A stretch of 64,000 bases of DNA. Source: Rhodobacteraceae bacterium F11138 (GTDB lineage: Bacteria > Pseudomonadota > Alphaproteobacteria > Rhodobacterales > Rhodobacteraceae). The notes beneath the pieces are model-generated. The model had not been told where the DNA came from and did not search any database. It saw only the letters and a list, made by a program, of their open reading frames with translations. The stretch is taken from assembly GCA_016521575.1 (NCBI GenBank), contig JAEKDP010000001.1:248001-312000 (forward strand), written 5' to 3'. Of the stretch, positions 46,116-55,162 are shown one piece after another (within the stretch, counting starts at the first letter, position 1; each line of letters opens with the position of its first letter). The translations under genes and the position numbers were made by a program.

Positions 46116-48434
46116 ATGAAGGACAATGTGACCATCAAGGGCGGCGCCCACACTGACCACGCCCATGACAGCGCAATCAAGCATGTCACCGGGCGCGCCG
46201 ATTATACCGATGACATCACCGAACCCGTCGGCACCCTGCACGCCTATCTGGGGTGTTCGACAGTGGCCCATGCCCGGATCGAAAAACTGGATCTGTCCGC
46301 GGTGCGCGCCGCGCCCGGTGTGATCGGCGTTCTGACCGCCGACGACGTCCCTGGGGTCAACGACATCAGCCCGACGGGCCGCGATGACGAACCGATTTTC
46401 CCCACCGACAAGGTCGAATTCCACGGCCAGCCCCTGTTCGCCGTGATTGCGGAATCCCGCGATATGGCGCGCCGTGCCGCCGAACGGGCCGAGGTCAGCT
46501 ATGACACCATGCCCCATGCGCTGGATCCGGTCGCTGCGCAGCAGGCGGGGTATCCGCATGTCACCGACCCCCTGAAACTGGAGCGCGGCGACGTGGCGAC
46601 CGGTCTGAGCACGGCGGAACATCGGATACAGGGGCGGATCACCGTGGGCGGCCAGGACCACATGTATCTCGAAGGTCAGATCGCCTTTGCCATGCCCGGC
46701 GAAGACGACGACGTGATCGTGCACTGTTCGACCCAGCACCCCAGCGAGGCCCAGCACATGGTCGCGCATGCCCTGGGCGTGCCGTCCAATGCGGTCACAG
46801 TGAACGTGCGGCGCATGGGTGGCGGGTTTGGCGGCAAGGAAAGCCAGATGAACCTGTTCTGCGCCGTGGCGGCCATTGCAGCCAAGAAATGGAACCGGGC
46901 GGTCAAGATACGCCCCGACCGGGACCAGGACATGACCGCCACCGGAAAACGGCATGACTTTGTCATTGATTATGACGTTGCCTTTGACGATGAGGGGCGC
47001 ATTCAGGCCGTGGACGGCAGTTTTGCCGCCCGCTGCGGATTTTCGTCCGACCTGTCCGGCCCGGTCACCGACCGTGCGCTTTTCCATGCCGACAATGCCT
47101 ATTTCTATCCCCATGTGCGGCTGGTCAGTCATCCGATGAAGACCAACACCGTCAGCAACACGGCGTTCCGCGGCTTTGGAGGGCCACAAGGCGTGGTCGC
47201 CGCCGAGCGCATGATCGAAGAGATCGCATATGCCCTGGACAAGGATCCGCTGGAAATCCGCAAGGCGAATTTCTACGGGGCCGACGGGCGCGACGTGACA
47301 CCGTACCATCAACAGGTCGAGGACAATATTCTCGATCGCCTGATCGGCGAACTGGAAACGGCAACCGATTATCAGGCCCGGCGCAAGGCGGTGCTGGCGT
47401 TCAACGCGGCTTCGCCGGTCATTCGCAAGGGCATTGCCCTGACCCCGGTCAAGTTCGGCATCTCGTTCACCGCTACCTGGTACAATCAGGCCGGGGCATT
47501 GATCCATATCTACAACGACGGGTCGATCCATCTGAACCATGGCGGCACCGAGATGGGGCAGGGGCTGAACACAAAGGTCGCCCAGGTCGTGGCCGAAGCG
47601 TTTCAGGTCGATTTCGACCGTATCAAGATCACCAAGACCACGACCGAAAAGGTTCCCAACACGTCAGCCACCGCCGCGTCCTCGGGCACCGATCTGAACG
47701 GCATGGCGGCGCTGGACGGGTGCGAACAGATCAAGGCGCGCCTGATCGAATTTGCCGCGGCCAAGTGGGATGTGGCCCCTGATCAGGTTCTGTTTCTGCC
47801 CAACATGGTGCAGATCGGCGATACCAGCCTCAGCTTTGATGCCTTCATCAAAGAGGCGTACATGGCGCGGGTACAACTGTCGGCGGCCGGTTTCTACAAG
47901 ACGCCGAAAATCCATTGGGACCGGACCACCGGCAAAGGCCGGCCGTTCTACTACTATGCCTATGGCGCGGCTTGCTCTGAGGTGTCCATTGACACGCTGA
48001 CAGGCGAATACCGGGTGGATCGCACCGATATTCTGCATGATGTGGGCAAATCCCTGAACCCGATTCTGGACAAGGGCCAGGTCGAAGGCGCGTTCATACA
48101 GGGCATGGGCTGGCTGACCTCTGAAGAACTGTGGTGGGACGGTGACGGCCGCCTGCGCACCCATGCCCCCAGCACCTACAAGATCCCGCTGGCCTCGGAT
48201 CGGCCCCGCATCTTCAACGTCAGCCTGGCGGATTGGTCGGAAAACAAGGAACGCAGCATCAAGCGGTCCAAGGCCGTGGGCGAACCGCCCTTCATGCTGG
48301 GGATTTCGGTGCTCGAAGCGCTGTCGATGGCGGTGGCAAGTGTCGGCGATTACAAGACCTGTCCGCGTCTGGATACCCCGGCGACACCCGAACGGGTGTT
48401 GATGGCGGTACAGCGCCTGAAAGACCCATCGTGA
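46116..48434 (+). CDS. xdhB: Xanthine dehydrogenase large, molybdopterin-binding subunit
   Basis: 772 residues. Molybdopterin-binding motifs include MGGGFGGKESQ, NTAFRGFGGPQG and GGTEMGQGLNTK. The catalytic Glu near the C-terminus is in KAVGEPPFMLGISV. It oxidises hypoxanthine and xanthine to urate in the cytoplasm. It lies 15 bases after xdhA and overlaps xdhC. Confidence 0.95.
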   Translation: MKDNVTIKGGAHTDHAHDSAIKHVTGRADYTDDITEPVGTLHAYLGCSTVAHARIEKLDLSAVRAAPGVIGVLTADDVPGVNDISPTGRDDEPIFPTDKVEFHGQPLFAVIAESRDMARRAAERAEVSYDTMPHALDPVAAQQAGYPHVTDPLKLERGDVATGLSTAEHRIQGRITVGGQDHMYLEGQIAFAMPGEDDDVIVHCSTQHPSEAQHMVAHALGVPSNAVTVNVRRMGGGFGGKESQMNLFCAVAAIAAKKWNRAVKIRPDRDQDMTATGKRHDFVIDYDVAFDDEGRIQAVDGSFAARCGFSSDLSGPVTDRALFHADNAYFYPHVRLVSHPMKTNTVSNTAFRGFGGPQGVVAAERMIEEIAYALDKDPLEIRKANFYGADGRDVTPYHQQVEDNILDRLIGELETATDYQARRKAVLAFNAASPVIRKGIALTPVKFGISFTATWYNQAGALIHIYNDGSIHLNHGGTEMGQGLNTKVAQVVAEAFQVDFDRIKITKTTTEKVPNTSATAASSGTDLNGMAALDGCEQIKARLIEFAAAKWDVAPDQVLFLPNMVQIGDTSLSFDAFIKEAYMARVQLSAAGFYKTPKIHWDRTTGKGRPFYYYAYGAACSEVSIDTLTGEYRVDRTDILHDVGKSLNPILDKGQVEGAFIQGMGWLTSEELWWDGDGRLRTHAPSTYKIPLASDRPRIFNVSLADWSENKERSIKRSKAVGEPPFMLGISVLEALSMAVASVGDYKTCPRLDTPATPERVLMAVQRLKDPS

Positions 48435-49303
48435 CGCTGGCCCGGTTCCTGTCCCGGCACGACCGCGTGGTGCGGCTGGTGCTGACGCGGGTGCGCGGAT
48501 CATCGCCGCGCAATACCGGCACTGAAATGTACGTCGCGCCAAACGCCCAATGGGGCACCCTGGGCGGCGGACAGCTGGAATACCGCGCCATCCAGCGCGC
48601 CCGCCAGATGTTCGACGACTGCGAAGTCAGCGCCACGCTGGATATCCCGCTTGGCCCGGAAATCGGGCAATGCTGCGGCGGACGGGTGGAAATGACACTG
48701 GCCCGCATGGGCCAGGGCGACAAACGCGACGCCATTGCCCGCCATGACGCAGCCCATGCGGCGCAGCCCCATGTCTATGTCATGGGTGCGGGTCATGTGG
48801 GCCGGGCGCTGGCGGATCTGTTGCAACATCTGCCCGTGCGCACCATCATGGTCGACCCGCGCGCCGACGAACTGGCACAATGCACGGCAGCGGTCGAAAC
48901 CCGCCTGACCCCGATCCCCGAAGCCGAAATCGACCGCGCCCCGCCCGGCAGCGCCTTTGTCGTGCTGACCCACGATCACGCGCTGGATTTCCTGGTCGCC
49001 AGTTCCGCGCTGACCCGGGGAGACGCGGCCTATGTGGGGATGATCGGCTCGGCCACGAAGCGCATCAAGTTCCGCAACTGGTGCAACAGCCAATGCGATG
49101 GCCTGCCCATCGATACCTTGATCTGCCCCATCGGGGCAAACGGCAGCCGCGACAAGCGGCCCGGCGTCATCGCTGCCTTCGTGGTGGCGGAACTGATGGC
49201 CGAATTGACCTCTGAAACTGCCGTCACGACCCCGCAAGGGGACACCGAACGGTCCGGAAGGGACCACAAACGGGACGCAGGGATCAGGCGGACAAAAATC
49301 TGA
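48431..49303 (+). CDS. xdhC: XdhC molybdenum cofactor insertion/sulfuration factor
   Basis: 290 residues from a GTG overlapping the xdhB stop (GTGA). N-terminal XdhC domain VRGSSPRNTGTEMYVAP and GPEIGQCCGGRVE; C-terminal Rossmann domain HVYVMGAGHVGRALADLL and the family hallmark YVGMIGSATKRIKF. XdhC binds Mo cofactor, has it sulfurated and delivers it to XdhB. The last 25 residues are polar and variable. Confidence 0.93.
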   Translation: MTLARFLSRHDRVVRLVLTRVRGSSPRNTGTEMYVAPNAQWGTLGGGQLEYRAIQRARQMFDDCEVSATLDIPLGPEIGQCCGGRVEMTLARMGQGDKRDAIARHDAAHAAQPHVYVMGAGHVGRALADLLQHLPVRTIMVDPRADELAQCTAAVETRLTPIPEAEIDRAPPGSAFVVLTHDHALDFLVASSALTRGDAAYVGMIGSATKRIKFRNWCNSQCDGLPIDTLICPIGANGSRDKRPGVIAAFVVAELMAELTSETAVTTPQGDTERSGRDHKRDAGIRRTKI

Positions 49304-49334
49304 TTCCGCGACCATTCTGGAGGAGGAGGCCGGG

Positions 49335-50918
49335 ATGACCGCGCCAAGCTATACTTACAAACTGTTCTCGCGCCATGATTTCAGCGCGTTCTGGGCCTTG
49401 TTCACGGACAACCTGATCAACCTGATCGTCCTGTCAGGTATCTGCCAGTTCGTGTTCCAGATGCCTGCCGAAATCGTGTACGGCCGCATCGTGCCCGGAG
49501 CGGCAGTGGCCATTCTGGCTGGAATCGCGGTCTATGTGCTACTGGCCAAACGCGCCGCGGAACGGACCGGGCGCGATGTCACCGCCCTGCCCTATGGCAT
49601 CAGCACGCCGGTGATGTTCGTCTATCTGTTCGGCGTCATCGGGCCGATCTACTGGGCCACCGAAGATCCGATGCTGGCCTGGCAGGTGGGCATCGGCGCG
49701 GGCTTCATGGGCGGTATCGTGGCCGCATTTGGCGCCATCATCGGCCCCTGGCTGAAACGCGTGACACCCCGCGCCGGGATGCTGGGCACGCTGTGCGGCA
49801 TCGCTCTGGTGTTTATTGGGACCGTGCCTCTGGCCACGGTATTCGAAAACCCGCTGATCGGTTTCGCGTCGATGATCATCATCCTCTGGGGGTTGGTCGG
49901 GCGGTTCCGTCTTCCGTTCAACATCCCGGCGGGTTTGCTGGCGCTGGGGGTCGGCACGCTGGTGGCACTGCTGGTGGGCGAAGCACGCATCACGTTCGAA
50001 GGCGTCGGATTTTATCCGCCCCTGCCCTATATCGGGGATCTGATCGCCGGAATTCAGCATCTGTTCGCCAACCCGGAATTGTTCCTGGTGCTGGTTCCCG
50101 TGCAGATCTACAATTTCATCGAAACCATGAACAACGTCGAAAGTGCCGATGCGGTGGGCGATCACTATCCGGTGGCGACCTGCCAGATCACGGACGGGCT
50201 GGGTACGATGATCGGCGCGGTGTTCGGATCGCCCTTTCCCACGACAGCCTATATCGGTCACCCGGCCTATAAGCGGATGGGCGCGCATGCCGGGTATATC
50301 ATCGGTGTCGCCACCATCATCCCGCTTGCCGCGTTCTTTGGGCTGCTGGCGTTTCTCAACAATCTGATCCCCGTGGCGGCCGCCGCTCCGGTTCTGGTCT
50401 TCGTCGCCTTGTCGCTCATCACCAACACGGCCCACGCGGTCAAGACCGACCACATGGCGGCCGTAACCATCGCGATGATGCCGCATGTATCCGCCTTCGT
50501 GATCCTCAAATGGGGGGCTCTTCTGGGTGCGCTGGGGGCGGTCGGGGCCACCGGGTTGCCGCAACTGGGCGACCCCGAGCTGACCGCCGCGCTATTGCAG
50601 CAGGGTGCCCATTTCCAGGGACACCTGGCGTTGAGCCAGGGCGCGATCCTGACCGGGCTGATCTGGGGGGCAATTGTCGCCAGCGTCATTGACGGACGGT
50701 TCCGCAATGCCGGGGGGTTTGCACTGGCGGCCTGCATCATGTCCTCGCTCGGCGTGATCCACGGTGCCAGCCTGCATTGGCCCCAGCTCAGCACCGTCAG
50801 CATGGGATACCTGATCGCGGCAGCATTCCTGTACATCTATCCGGTCTTCCACAAGGACGAGACGCTGGCAAACCCGGATCTGCCGATCGATGATCTGACC
50901 CCGGTGCCGGGCAAGTAG
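49335..50918 (+). CDS. NCS2-type xanthine/uracil family permease
   Basis: 527 residues with at least 12 hydrophobic segments. The conserved central segment VQIYNFIETMNNVESADAVG and GSPFPTTAYIGHPAYKRMGA correspond to NCS2 transport motifs. GGAGG precedes the ATG. Placed directly after xdhABC, it probably imports the purine oxidised by Xdh, such as xanthine or hypoxanthine. It is on the divergent, longer branch of NCS2, so the exact substrate is open. Confidence 0.87.
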   Translation: MTAPSYTYKLFSRHDFSAFWALFTDNLINLIVLSGICQFVFQMPAEIVYGRIVPGAAVAILAGIAVYVLLAKRAAERTGRDVTALPYGISTPVMFVYLFGVIGPIYWATEDPMLAWQVGIGAGFMGGIVAAFGAIIGPWLKRVTPRAGMLGTLCGIALVFIGTVPLATVFENPLIGFASMIIILWGLVGRFRLPFNIPAGLLALGVGTLVALLVGEARITFEGVGFYPPLPYIGDLIAGIQHLFANPELFLVLVPVQIYNFIETMNNVESADAVGDHYPVATCQITDGLGTMIGAVFGSPFPTTAYIGHPAYKRMGAHAGYIIGVATIIPLAAFFGLLAFLNNLIPVAAAAPVLVFVALSLITNTAHAVKTDHMAAVTIAMMPHVSAFVILKWGALLGALGAVGATGLPQLGDPELTAALLQQGAHFQGHLALSQGAILTGLIWGAIVASVIDGRFRNAGGFALAACIMSSLGVIHGASLHWPQLSTVSMGYLIAAAFLYIYPVFHKDETLANPDLPIDDLTPVPGK

Positions 50919-50948
50919 ACCAACGGCAAGACCACGGAACAAGACCAC

Positions 50949-50983
50949 TGGCCGGGACAGGCGGAAACGAACTGTCCCGGCCA
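50949..50983 (+). terminator. Strong terminator hairpin after the xdh-permease operon
   Basis: TGGCCGGGACAG (50949-50960) and CTGTCCCGGCCA (50972-50983) make a perfect 12-bp stem with an 11-base loop, 30 bases after the permease stop and followed by a short T-run. Confidence 0.75.
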
Positions 50984-51008
50984 TTTCGCGCATAGCGGGG
51001 CTGGCCTG

Positions 51009-51025
51009 ATGACATGAAATGTCAT
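51009..51025. promoter_or_regulatory. Palindrome upstream of the WYL regulator
   Basis: ATGACAT-GAA-ATGTCAT is a perfect palindrome with 7-bp arms, centred 31 bases before the regulator start. It is a likely operator, most simply for autoregulation by the gene it precedes. Confidence 0.55.
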
Positions 51026-51047
51026 TATACCCGGGTTAGAGTACGCC

Positions 51048-51776
51048 ATGTCCAGAACCGCCCGCCTTTTCCAGTTGATGCAAAGCCTGCGCGCCGGTGC
51101 GCCACCGCACACGGCCCGGAATCTTGCGCACGACCTGGGGGTTTCGGCCAGGACCATCCATCGCGATATTGATACGCTGCGCAGCCTTGGCGCCGTGATC
51201 GACGGCGCGGCCGGGTTCGGTTTCACCCTGATCGAAGACGCCACGCTGCCGCCGCTGGGTTTCAACGACGAGGAACTTGAGGCGCTTGTGCTGGGGCTGC
51301 GCGAAGTGCAACAGGTCGGCGACCCCGATCTGGCACAAGCCGCCAAAGCCGCATTGGCCAAACTGCAGGGTCGGCTGCCTCCACGCCAGGCCCATCGCCT
51401 GACCCATTCCGTCCTTTCCGCACACCGGTTCAGCCCGCCGGCCCCGCCGACAATCCCGGTTGCCGCCCTGCGCCGCGCCACATGGGAAGAAATGATTGTC
51501 GAGTTTTCCTATTCCGACGCCAGGAACGCACGCACCCGGCGGCGGGTCAGCCCATTGGGGCTGTCCTACATGGATCGCTCGACGGTGATGATCGCATGGT
51601 GCCATTTGCGACAGGACTTCCGGACCTTCCGGCTGGATCGCATGACCGACCTGCGCGTGACCGAAGAAAGTTTCCGCCCCAAACGTGTCCCCCTGCTGCG
51701 CACAGCCATAGCGTCATTCAAAGAAGAGGCCAGATTGGCGGAACATTGCAGCCCGGCGGATACAACGCTTTCGTGA
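51048..51776 (+). CDS. HTH/WYL-domain transcriptional regulator (YafY type)
   Basis: 242 residues. N-terminal HTH_11 winged helix (ARDLGVSARTIHRDIDTLRS-like, about 25-45) and a C-terminal WYL domain around EFSYSDARNARTRRRVSPLG and LDRMTDLRVTEESF. WYL domains bind ligands or nucleic acid ends and many family members regulate stress or defence genes. No defence genes are adjacent on this side; the perfect palindrome upstream suggests autoregulation. Confidence 0.88.
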   Translation: MSRTARLFQLMQSLRAGAPPHTARNLAHDLGVSARTIHRDIDTLRSLGAVIDGAAGFGFTLIEDATLPPLGFNDEELEALVLGLREVQQVGDPDLAQAAKAALAKLQGRLPPRQAHRLTHSVLSAHRFSPPAPPTIPVAALRRATWEEMIVEFSYSDARNARTRRRVSPLGLSYMDRSTVMIAWCHLRQDFRTFRLDRMTDLRVTEESFRPKRVPLLRTAIASFKEEARLAEHCSPADTTLS

Positions 51777-51827
51777 TTCCCGAATTTGCAGTAGCATGGC
51801 GCCGAGCAGGCAATCGGGGTAACAACG

Positions 51828-53162
51828 ATGCGTATTTGCACAAGCGCCGGGATTCTGATCCTGGCCATGACAGGCAGTCTGGCAGACGAAACCATCGACA
51901 ATTCAATACGCCCGGAAAGCCGGGCAGATGCGGCACCCGCCGAAATCCGCATGGCATCGGCAGATATCGACACATCGTTGCGCCCTGTCCTGCGCCCTCG
52001 GTCGATCAAAACCAGCGAGTCCCCCGTGATGGAACAAGAAGCCGACCAGCGTTTCCAGGACTGGGTAGAAACGTTCAGGCCACGGGCACAGGCGCAAGGC
52101 ATCAGCGCGGCGGTTCTGGACCGGGCCTTTGCCGGGGTGACCTATGATGCGAACATCATCCGACGCGACCGCAACCAGAGCGAATTTTCCAAAACCATAT
52201 GGGAATATCTGGATAGCGCCGCCAGTCAAACCCGCATCAGCAACGGTCAGTCCGCGCTGCGCAAACACGACAGCAGCCTGAACGCAATCGAAGCCCGCTA
52301 TGGGGTCGAAAAGGAAGTCGTGGTTGCGATCTGGGGTCTGGAAAGCGCCTACGGGACGTATCGCGGCAACACCGATATCGTCCGCGCCCTGTCCACGCTG
52401 GCGTTCGATGCCCGTCGCAGCGCGTTCTTCGAAACCCAGCTGATCGCGGCGCTTAAAATCCTGCAAAGCGGCGACACCGCGCCGCGCGACATGACCGGCA
52501 GCTGGGCCGGGGCAATGGGGCATACCCAGTTCATTCCGACCTCTTATCTGGATTACGCGGTCGATTTCACCGGCGACGGTCGGCGCGACATCTGGTCGGA
52601 CGATCCCAGCGACGCGCTGGCTTCGACCGCCGCCTATCTGGCGCGATTCGGCTGGACCAAGGGTCAACCCTGGGGCGTCGAGATCAAGCTGCCCGACGAT
52701 TTCGATTTCCAGCTCGCAGACCGCAAAATACGCAAATCCGCCACCGAATGGTCCCGTATGGGCGTGGTTGGTGTGAATGGCAAACCCGTGCCCGATCACG
52801 GCCCGGCATCCATCCTGACACCCGCCGGCAGCGGCGGGGCCGTGTTCATGATATTCAAGAATTTCAGCGTGATCGAACGCTATAACGCCGCGGATGCCTA
52901 TGTCATCGGAGTCGGCCACCTGTCCGATCGCATTGCCGGAGGCGCTGCCATTCAGGCCCCATGGCCACGCGGAGACCGCGCCCTGACCCTGAAGGAACGC
53001 AAGGAAATGCAGCAGCGCCTGACCGCACGCGGGTTTGACACCCAGGGCATAGACGGCAGGATCGGTCCGCTGACCATCGACGCGGTACGCGCATATCAAG
53101 TCGCGTCAGGGCTGACACCCGACGGGTATGCGTCATTGAACCTGCTGAGCCGCCTGCGATAA
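51828..53162 (+). CDS. Lytic murein transglycosylase (MltB/SLT_2 family) with peptidoglycan-binding domain
   Basis: 444 residues. Signal peptide of about 20 residues (ILILAMTGSLADE), then an SLT_2 domain (about 75-365). The catalytic Glu is in VVAIWGLESAYGTY, with MGHTQFIPTSYLDYAVDF further on. The C-terminal PG_binding_1 domain (about 385-442) has GFDTQGIDGRIGPLTIDAVR. It cleaves peptidoglycan glycan strands in the periplasm. Confidence 0.93.
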   Translation: MRICTSAGILILAMTGSLADETIDNSIRPESRADAAPAEIRMASADIDTSLRPVLRPRSIKTSESPVMEQEADQRFQDWVETFRPRAQAQGISAAVLDRAFAGVTYDANIIRRDRNQSEFSKTIWEYLDSAASQTRISNGQSALRKHDSSLNAIEARYGVEKEVVVAIWGLESAYGTYRGNTDIVRALSTLAFDARRSAFFETQLIAALKILQSGDTAPRDMTGSWAGAMGHTQFIPTSYLDYAVDFTGDGRRDIWSDDPSDALASTAAYLARFGWTKGQPWGVEIKLPDDFDFQLADRKIRKSATEWSRMGVVGVNGKPVPDHGPASILTPAGSGGAVFMIFKNFSVIERYNAADAYVIGVGHLSDRIAGGAAIQAPWPRGDRALTLKERKEMQQRLTARGFDTQGIDGRIGPLTIDAVRAYQVASGLTPDGYASLNLLSRLR

Positions 53163-53206
53163 CATGGTAATCCGCCCATTTTTTTGCGAAGGTTTGGGCG
53201 CAGGAT

Positions 53207-53551
53207 TCACGCAGGCATCTTCAGTTTCTGTGCTGGCGTCATCCCGCCGTTGCCCATGTTCGGACGCTCGTTGTTGTAGGGCCAGAGCCACGCGGTGGCA
53301 ATCTGCTGCACCTCGTCGATGCTTTCGAATATCCAGCCATTCATGCCCGACCGTCCGGTTGTAGCATTCGACAAAAGCATTCTGCTGTGGTTTTCCGGCT
53401 GAATATGGACCAAGGCGATGCCCTTGTTTTCGGCCCATTCCATAAGGGTGCCGCTGATATATTCCGGACCGTTGTCGACTCGAATGGTTCGCAGCGCACC
53501 GCGCCATGCGATGATCTGGTTCAACGCCCTGCCGGCGCGTTCCGCGGGTAG
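53207..53551 (-). mobile_element. 3' fragment of an IS3-family (IS407/IS51-like) transposase gene
   Basis: The minus-strand frame from about 53551 begins at LPAERAGRALNQIIAWRG and holds IRVDNGPEYISGTL (one catalytic Asp) and the C-terminal WLWPYNNERPNMGNGGMTPA of IS3 OrfB proteins. The block normally read PGKPQQNAFVECYNRTVGHEW is in another frame. A one-base and a nearby eight-base deletion relative to the remembered family consensus would explain this and restore the frame. The 5' part of the transposase and OrfA are missing. Confidence 0.85.
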
Positions 53552-53745
53552 CGTGAACCCAAAATGATCGAGCAGCAGATCAAGCTTTACCTGAGCGGGA
53601 CCATCAGCCGCGCTACGCTGCACGAGAGCCTTCAAAAGGGTAAGATCGTCCGCGCGGGTCGCTCCTGGGACGATAAAAAGGATATGATCTTCGAGCACGG
53701 AGGCGATACTTCCCCCGATCATGGGCACGCGCGAGGTGGGAGCTA

Positions 53746-54392
53746 TCAGGGTATGAGGTTTGCTCCCAATGAAAACGCCCCACCAATGGCAGCGCAAAGC
53801 GCCAAGACTGCCGACCAAAGTTGAGCGGGCTTGAGAGAGCCGATCAACTGAGCCACTGACATCTTCTCGATGTTCTTTTCCTCTTTGCTGCGATTTCCAT
53901 TTGGCTTGGTGCCGCTGACCTTGGTCTTCCAGCTTGCTAATACGCCATTAAACTCGGTCGAGTTCAGGTAGTCCTTATTCAATGGAACCGTTTGAACATA
54001 CCAGTCATATCCGGGTTCGAGCAGGCCTTCGTGCTTGACGCCTTCCTCGACAATAACCAATAGAGGTAGTCCACGACTGTAAGCCATTGTTGCCTCAATC
54101 TGGTTCCAAGGCGTCGCAAGCACAGTGTTAGAAAGAGCTTTCTCTTTATCTCCACCACGACGTTCAGTTCCCGTTGGAAAATGTGTGCGTTCGAGTGCAA
54201 GCACAATGGTGCCGACGCAACGATCCATCAGGGTTTCTACTGTCTTTAGGGGGCGTCGACTGAGAAAGTATTTCGGCCAACCGTATTGGGTACAAGTCCT
54301 TCTGCTCTAAGCCGAGTTTCTACGGCTTGGACAAATTCTTCTTGTGCGTCATTGGCCGTACCACCGACACTTAGAAATACGTCCTTGCCCAT
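53746..54392 (-). pseudogene. Frameshifted effector-like protein with C-terminal membrane segment
   Basis: An ATG at 54392 with GGAGG upstream opens a frame for 48 residues (KDVFLSVGGTANDAQEEF, then EGLVPNTVGRNTFSV) and stops at TAA 54248-54246. The adjacent frame continues the same protein in good register (LKTVETLMDRCVGTIVLALE) to 53746. Together they give about 215 residues: a beta-alpha nucleotide-binding-like domain with WNQIEATMAYSRGLPLLVIV, and a C-terminal hydrophobic helix (PAQLWSAVLALCAAIGGAF). The break falls on a run of five C, so it could be a mutation, a sequencing error or programmed slippage. The fold reminds me of TIR/SLOG-type defence effectors; not recognised by name. Confidence 0.6.
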
Positions 54393-54562
54393 GGTTTCCT
54401 CCGGGCCAAATTGGTTTGCCTATACTTTTGCCAACAAGGCGCCCAAATTGCAATATTCAGGTGTCGAACAACAAAAGCCTTTTCCTTTATTTTATTGATT
54501 AATACCAATTACTTACTTTGAATTCTCGGACAGGACGTCAGGCATCTTCATGTTTATTGGAC

Positions 54563-54586
54563 GGCAGGCTCCCGAGCCTGCCTTTC
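54563..54586 (+). terminator. Hairpin with T-run upstream of the integrase remnant
   Basis: GGCAGGCT (54563-54570) and AGCCTGCC (54575-54582) form a perfect 8-bp stem with loop CCCG followed by TTTCT, a good plus-strand intrinsic terminator. It no longer has an obvious gene to serve, in keeping with a decayed island. Confidence 0.6.
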
Positions 54587-54599
54587 TCTATAAGCGAAC

Positions 54600-54872
54600 G
54601 TGCCCCAGTGTTCCTCTCACGGGCTGCGACAGGCTTGCGCGCGCCGATTGGCCGAGACCAGAGCCACCACGCACGAGATCGGCGCGGTCACTGACCACAA
54701 AACACTGGCGCTGATCCAGCGCTACACCGGGGCCGCCGGCCGCGAAGGCATGGCCGATTCCGCGATTGAGAAACTCGTCGCCCGCCCGAATGGCGAGCGC
54801 AATTTGACGAACCTTCCCAATCGGTTCGTGAAATCCGACACCAAACCCAAGCAGGGAAAGGAAATTTTATGA
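54600..54872 (+). pseudogene. C-terminal remnant of a tyrosine recombinase (integrase)
   Basis: About 90 residues. SHGLRQACARRLAE carries the conserved H-x-x-R of the catalytic box; the following TDHKTLALIQRYT holds the second His and the nucleophile Tyr. The catalytic core upstream is missing. It ends four bases from the 3' end of tRNA-Lys, the usual place of an integrase at its attachment site. The open frame starts at a GTG just before the remnant, so it is unlikely to be a functional gene. Confidence 0.8.
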
Positions 54873-54876
54873 TCAG

Positions 54877-54952
54877 TGGTGAGCCGTGCAGGATTCGAAC
54901 CTGCGACCCACTGATTAAAAGTCAGTTGCTCTACCAACTGAGCTAACGGCCC
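54877..54952 (-). tRNA. tRNA-Lys (anticodon TTT)
   Basis: 76 bases with encoded 3' CCA. The acceptor stem pairs GGGCCGT with ACGGCTC (one G-U), the D arm is TTAGCTCAGTTGGTAGAGC, the anticodon loop CTTTTAA centres on TTT, and the T arm has GGTTCGAATCC. A decayed integrase abuts its 3' end, so this gene served as an attachment site for an island. Confidence 0.96.
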
Positions 54953-55162
54953 ACTCTGTTAGGGTTCGGCGCTGCGATCCCTGGCGCTGTCTATTCCAAT
55001 TGTTCCGGCGGGATCAACTGTAAAAAACGCGGTTTTCCGTTCTGGTTTCGATTTTCCCGAAGCCGAACATGGCGGCCTTCCTAGAAAAGTCGCCAAGGCG
55101 GGTCAAGCCCCGATTGAAAGTTTCCGCATCACGCTCTGGATTCACCCTGCACGCGGCGCTAT

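Noticed and set aside
44526-47540. A 1004-residue minus-strand open frame
   Set aside because: Antisense shadow of xdhA and xdhB, whose FeS and molybdopterin motifs are complete.
53564-53824. An 86-residue plus-strand open frame in the island
   Set aside because: It overlaps the IS3 fragment edge and the effector-like gene on the other strand, has no ribosome site that I can see and no recognised motif.
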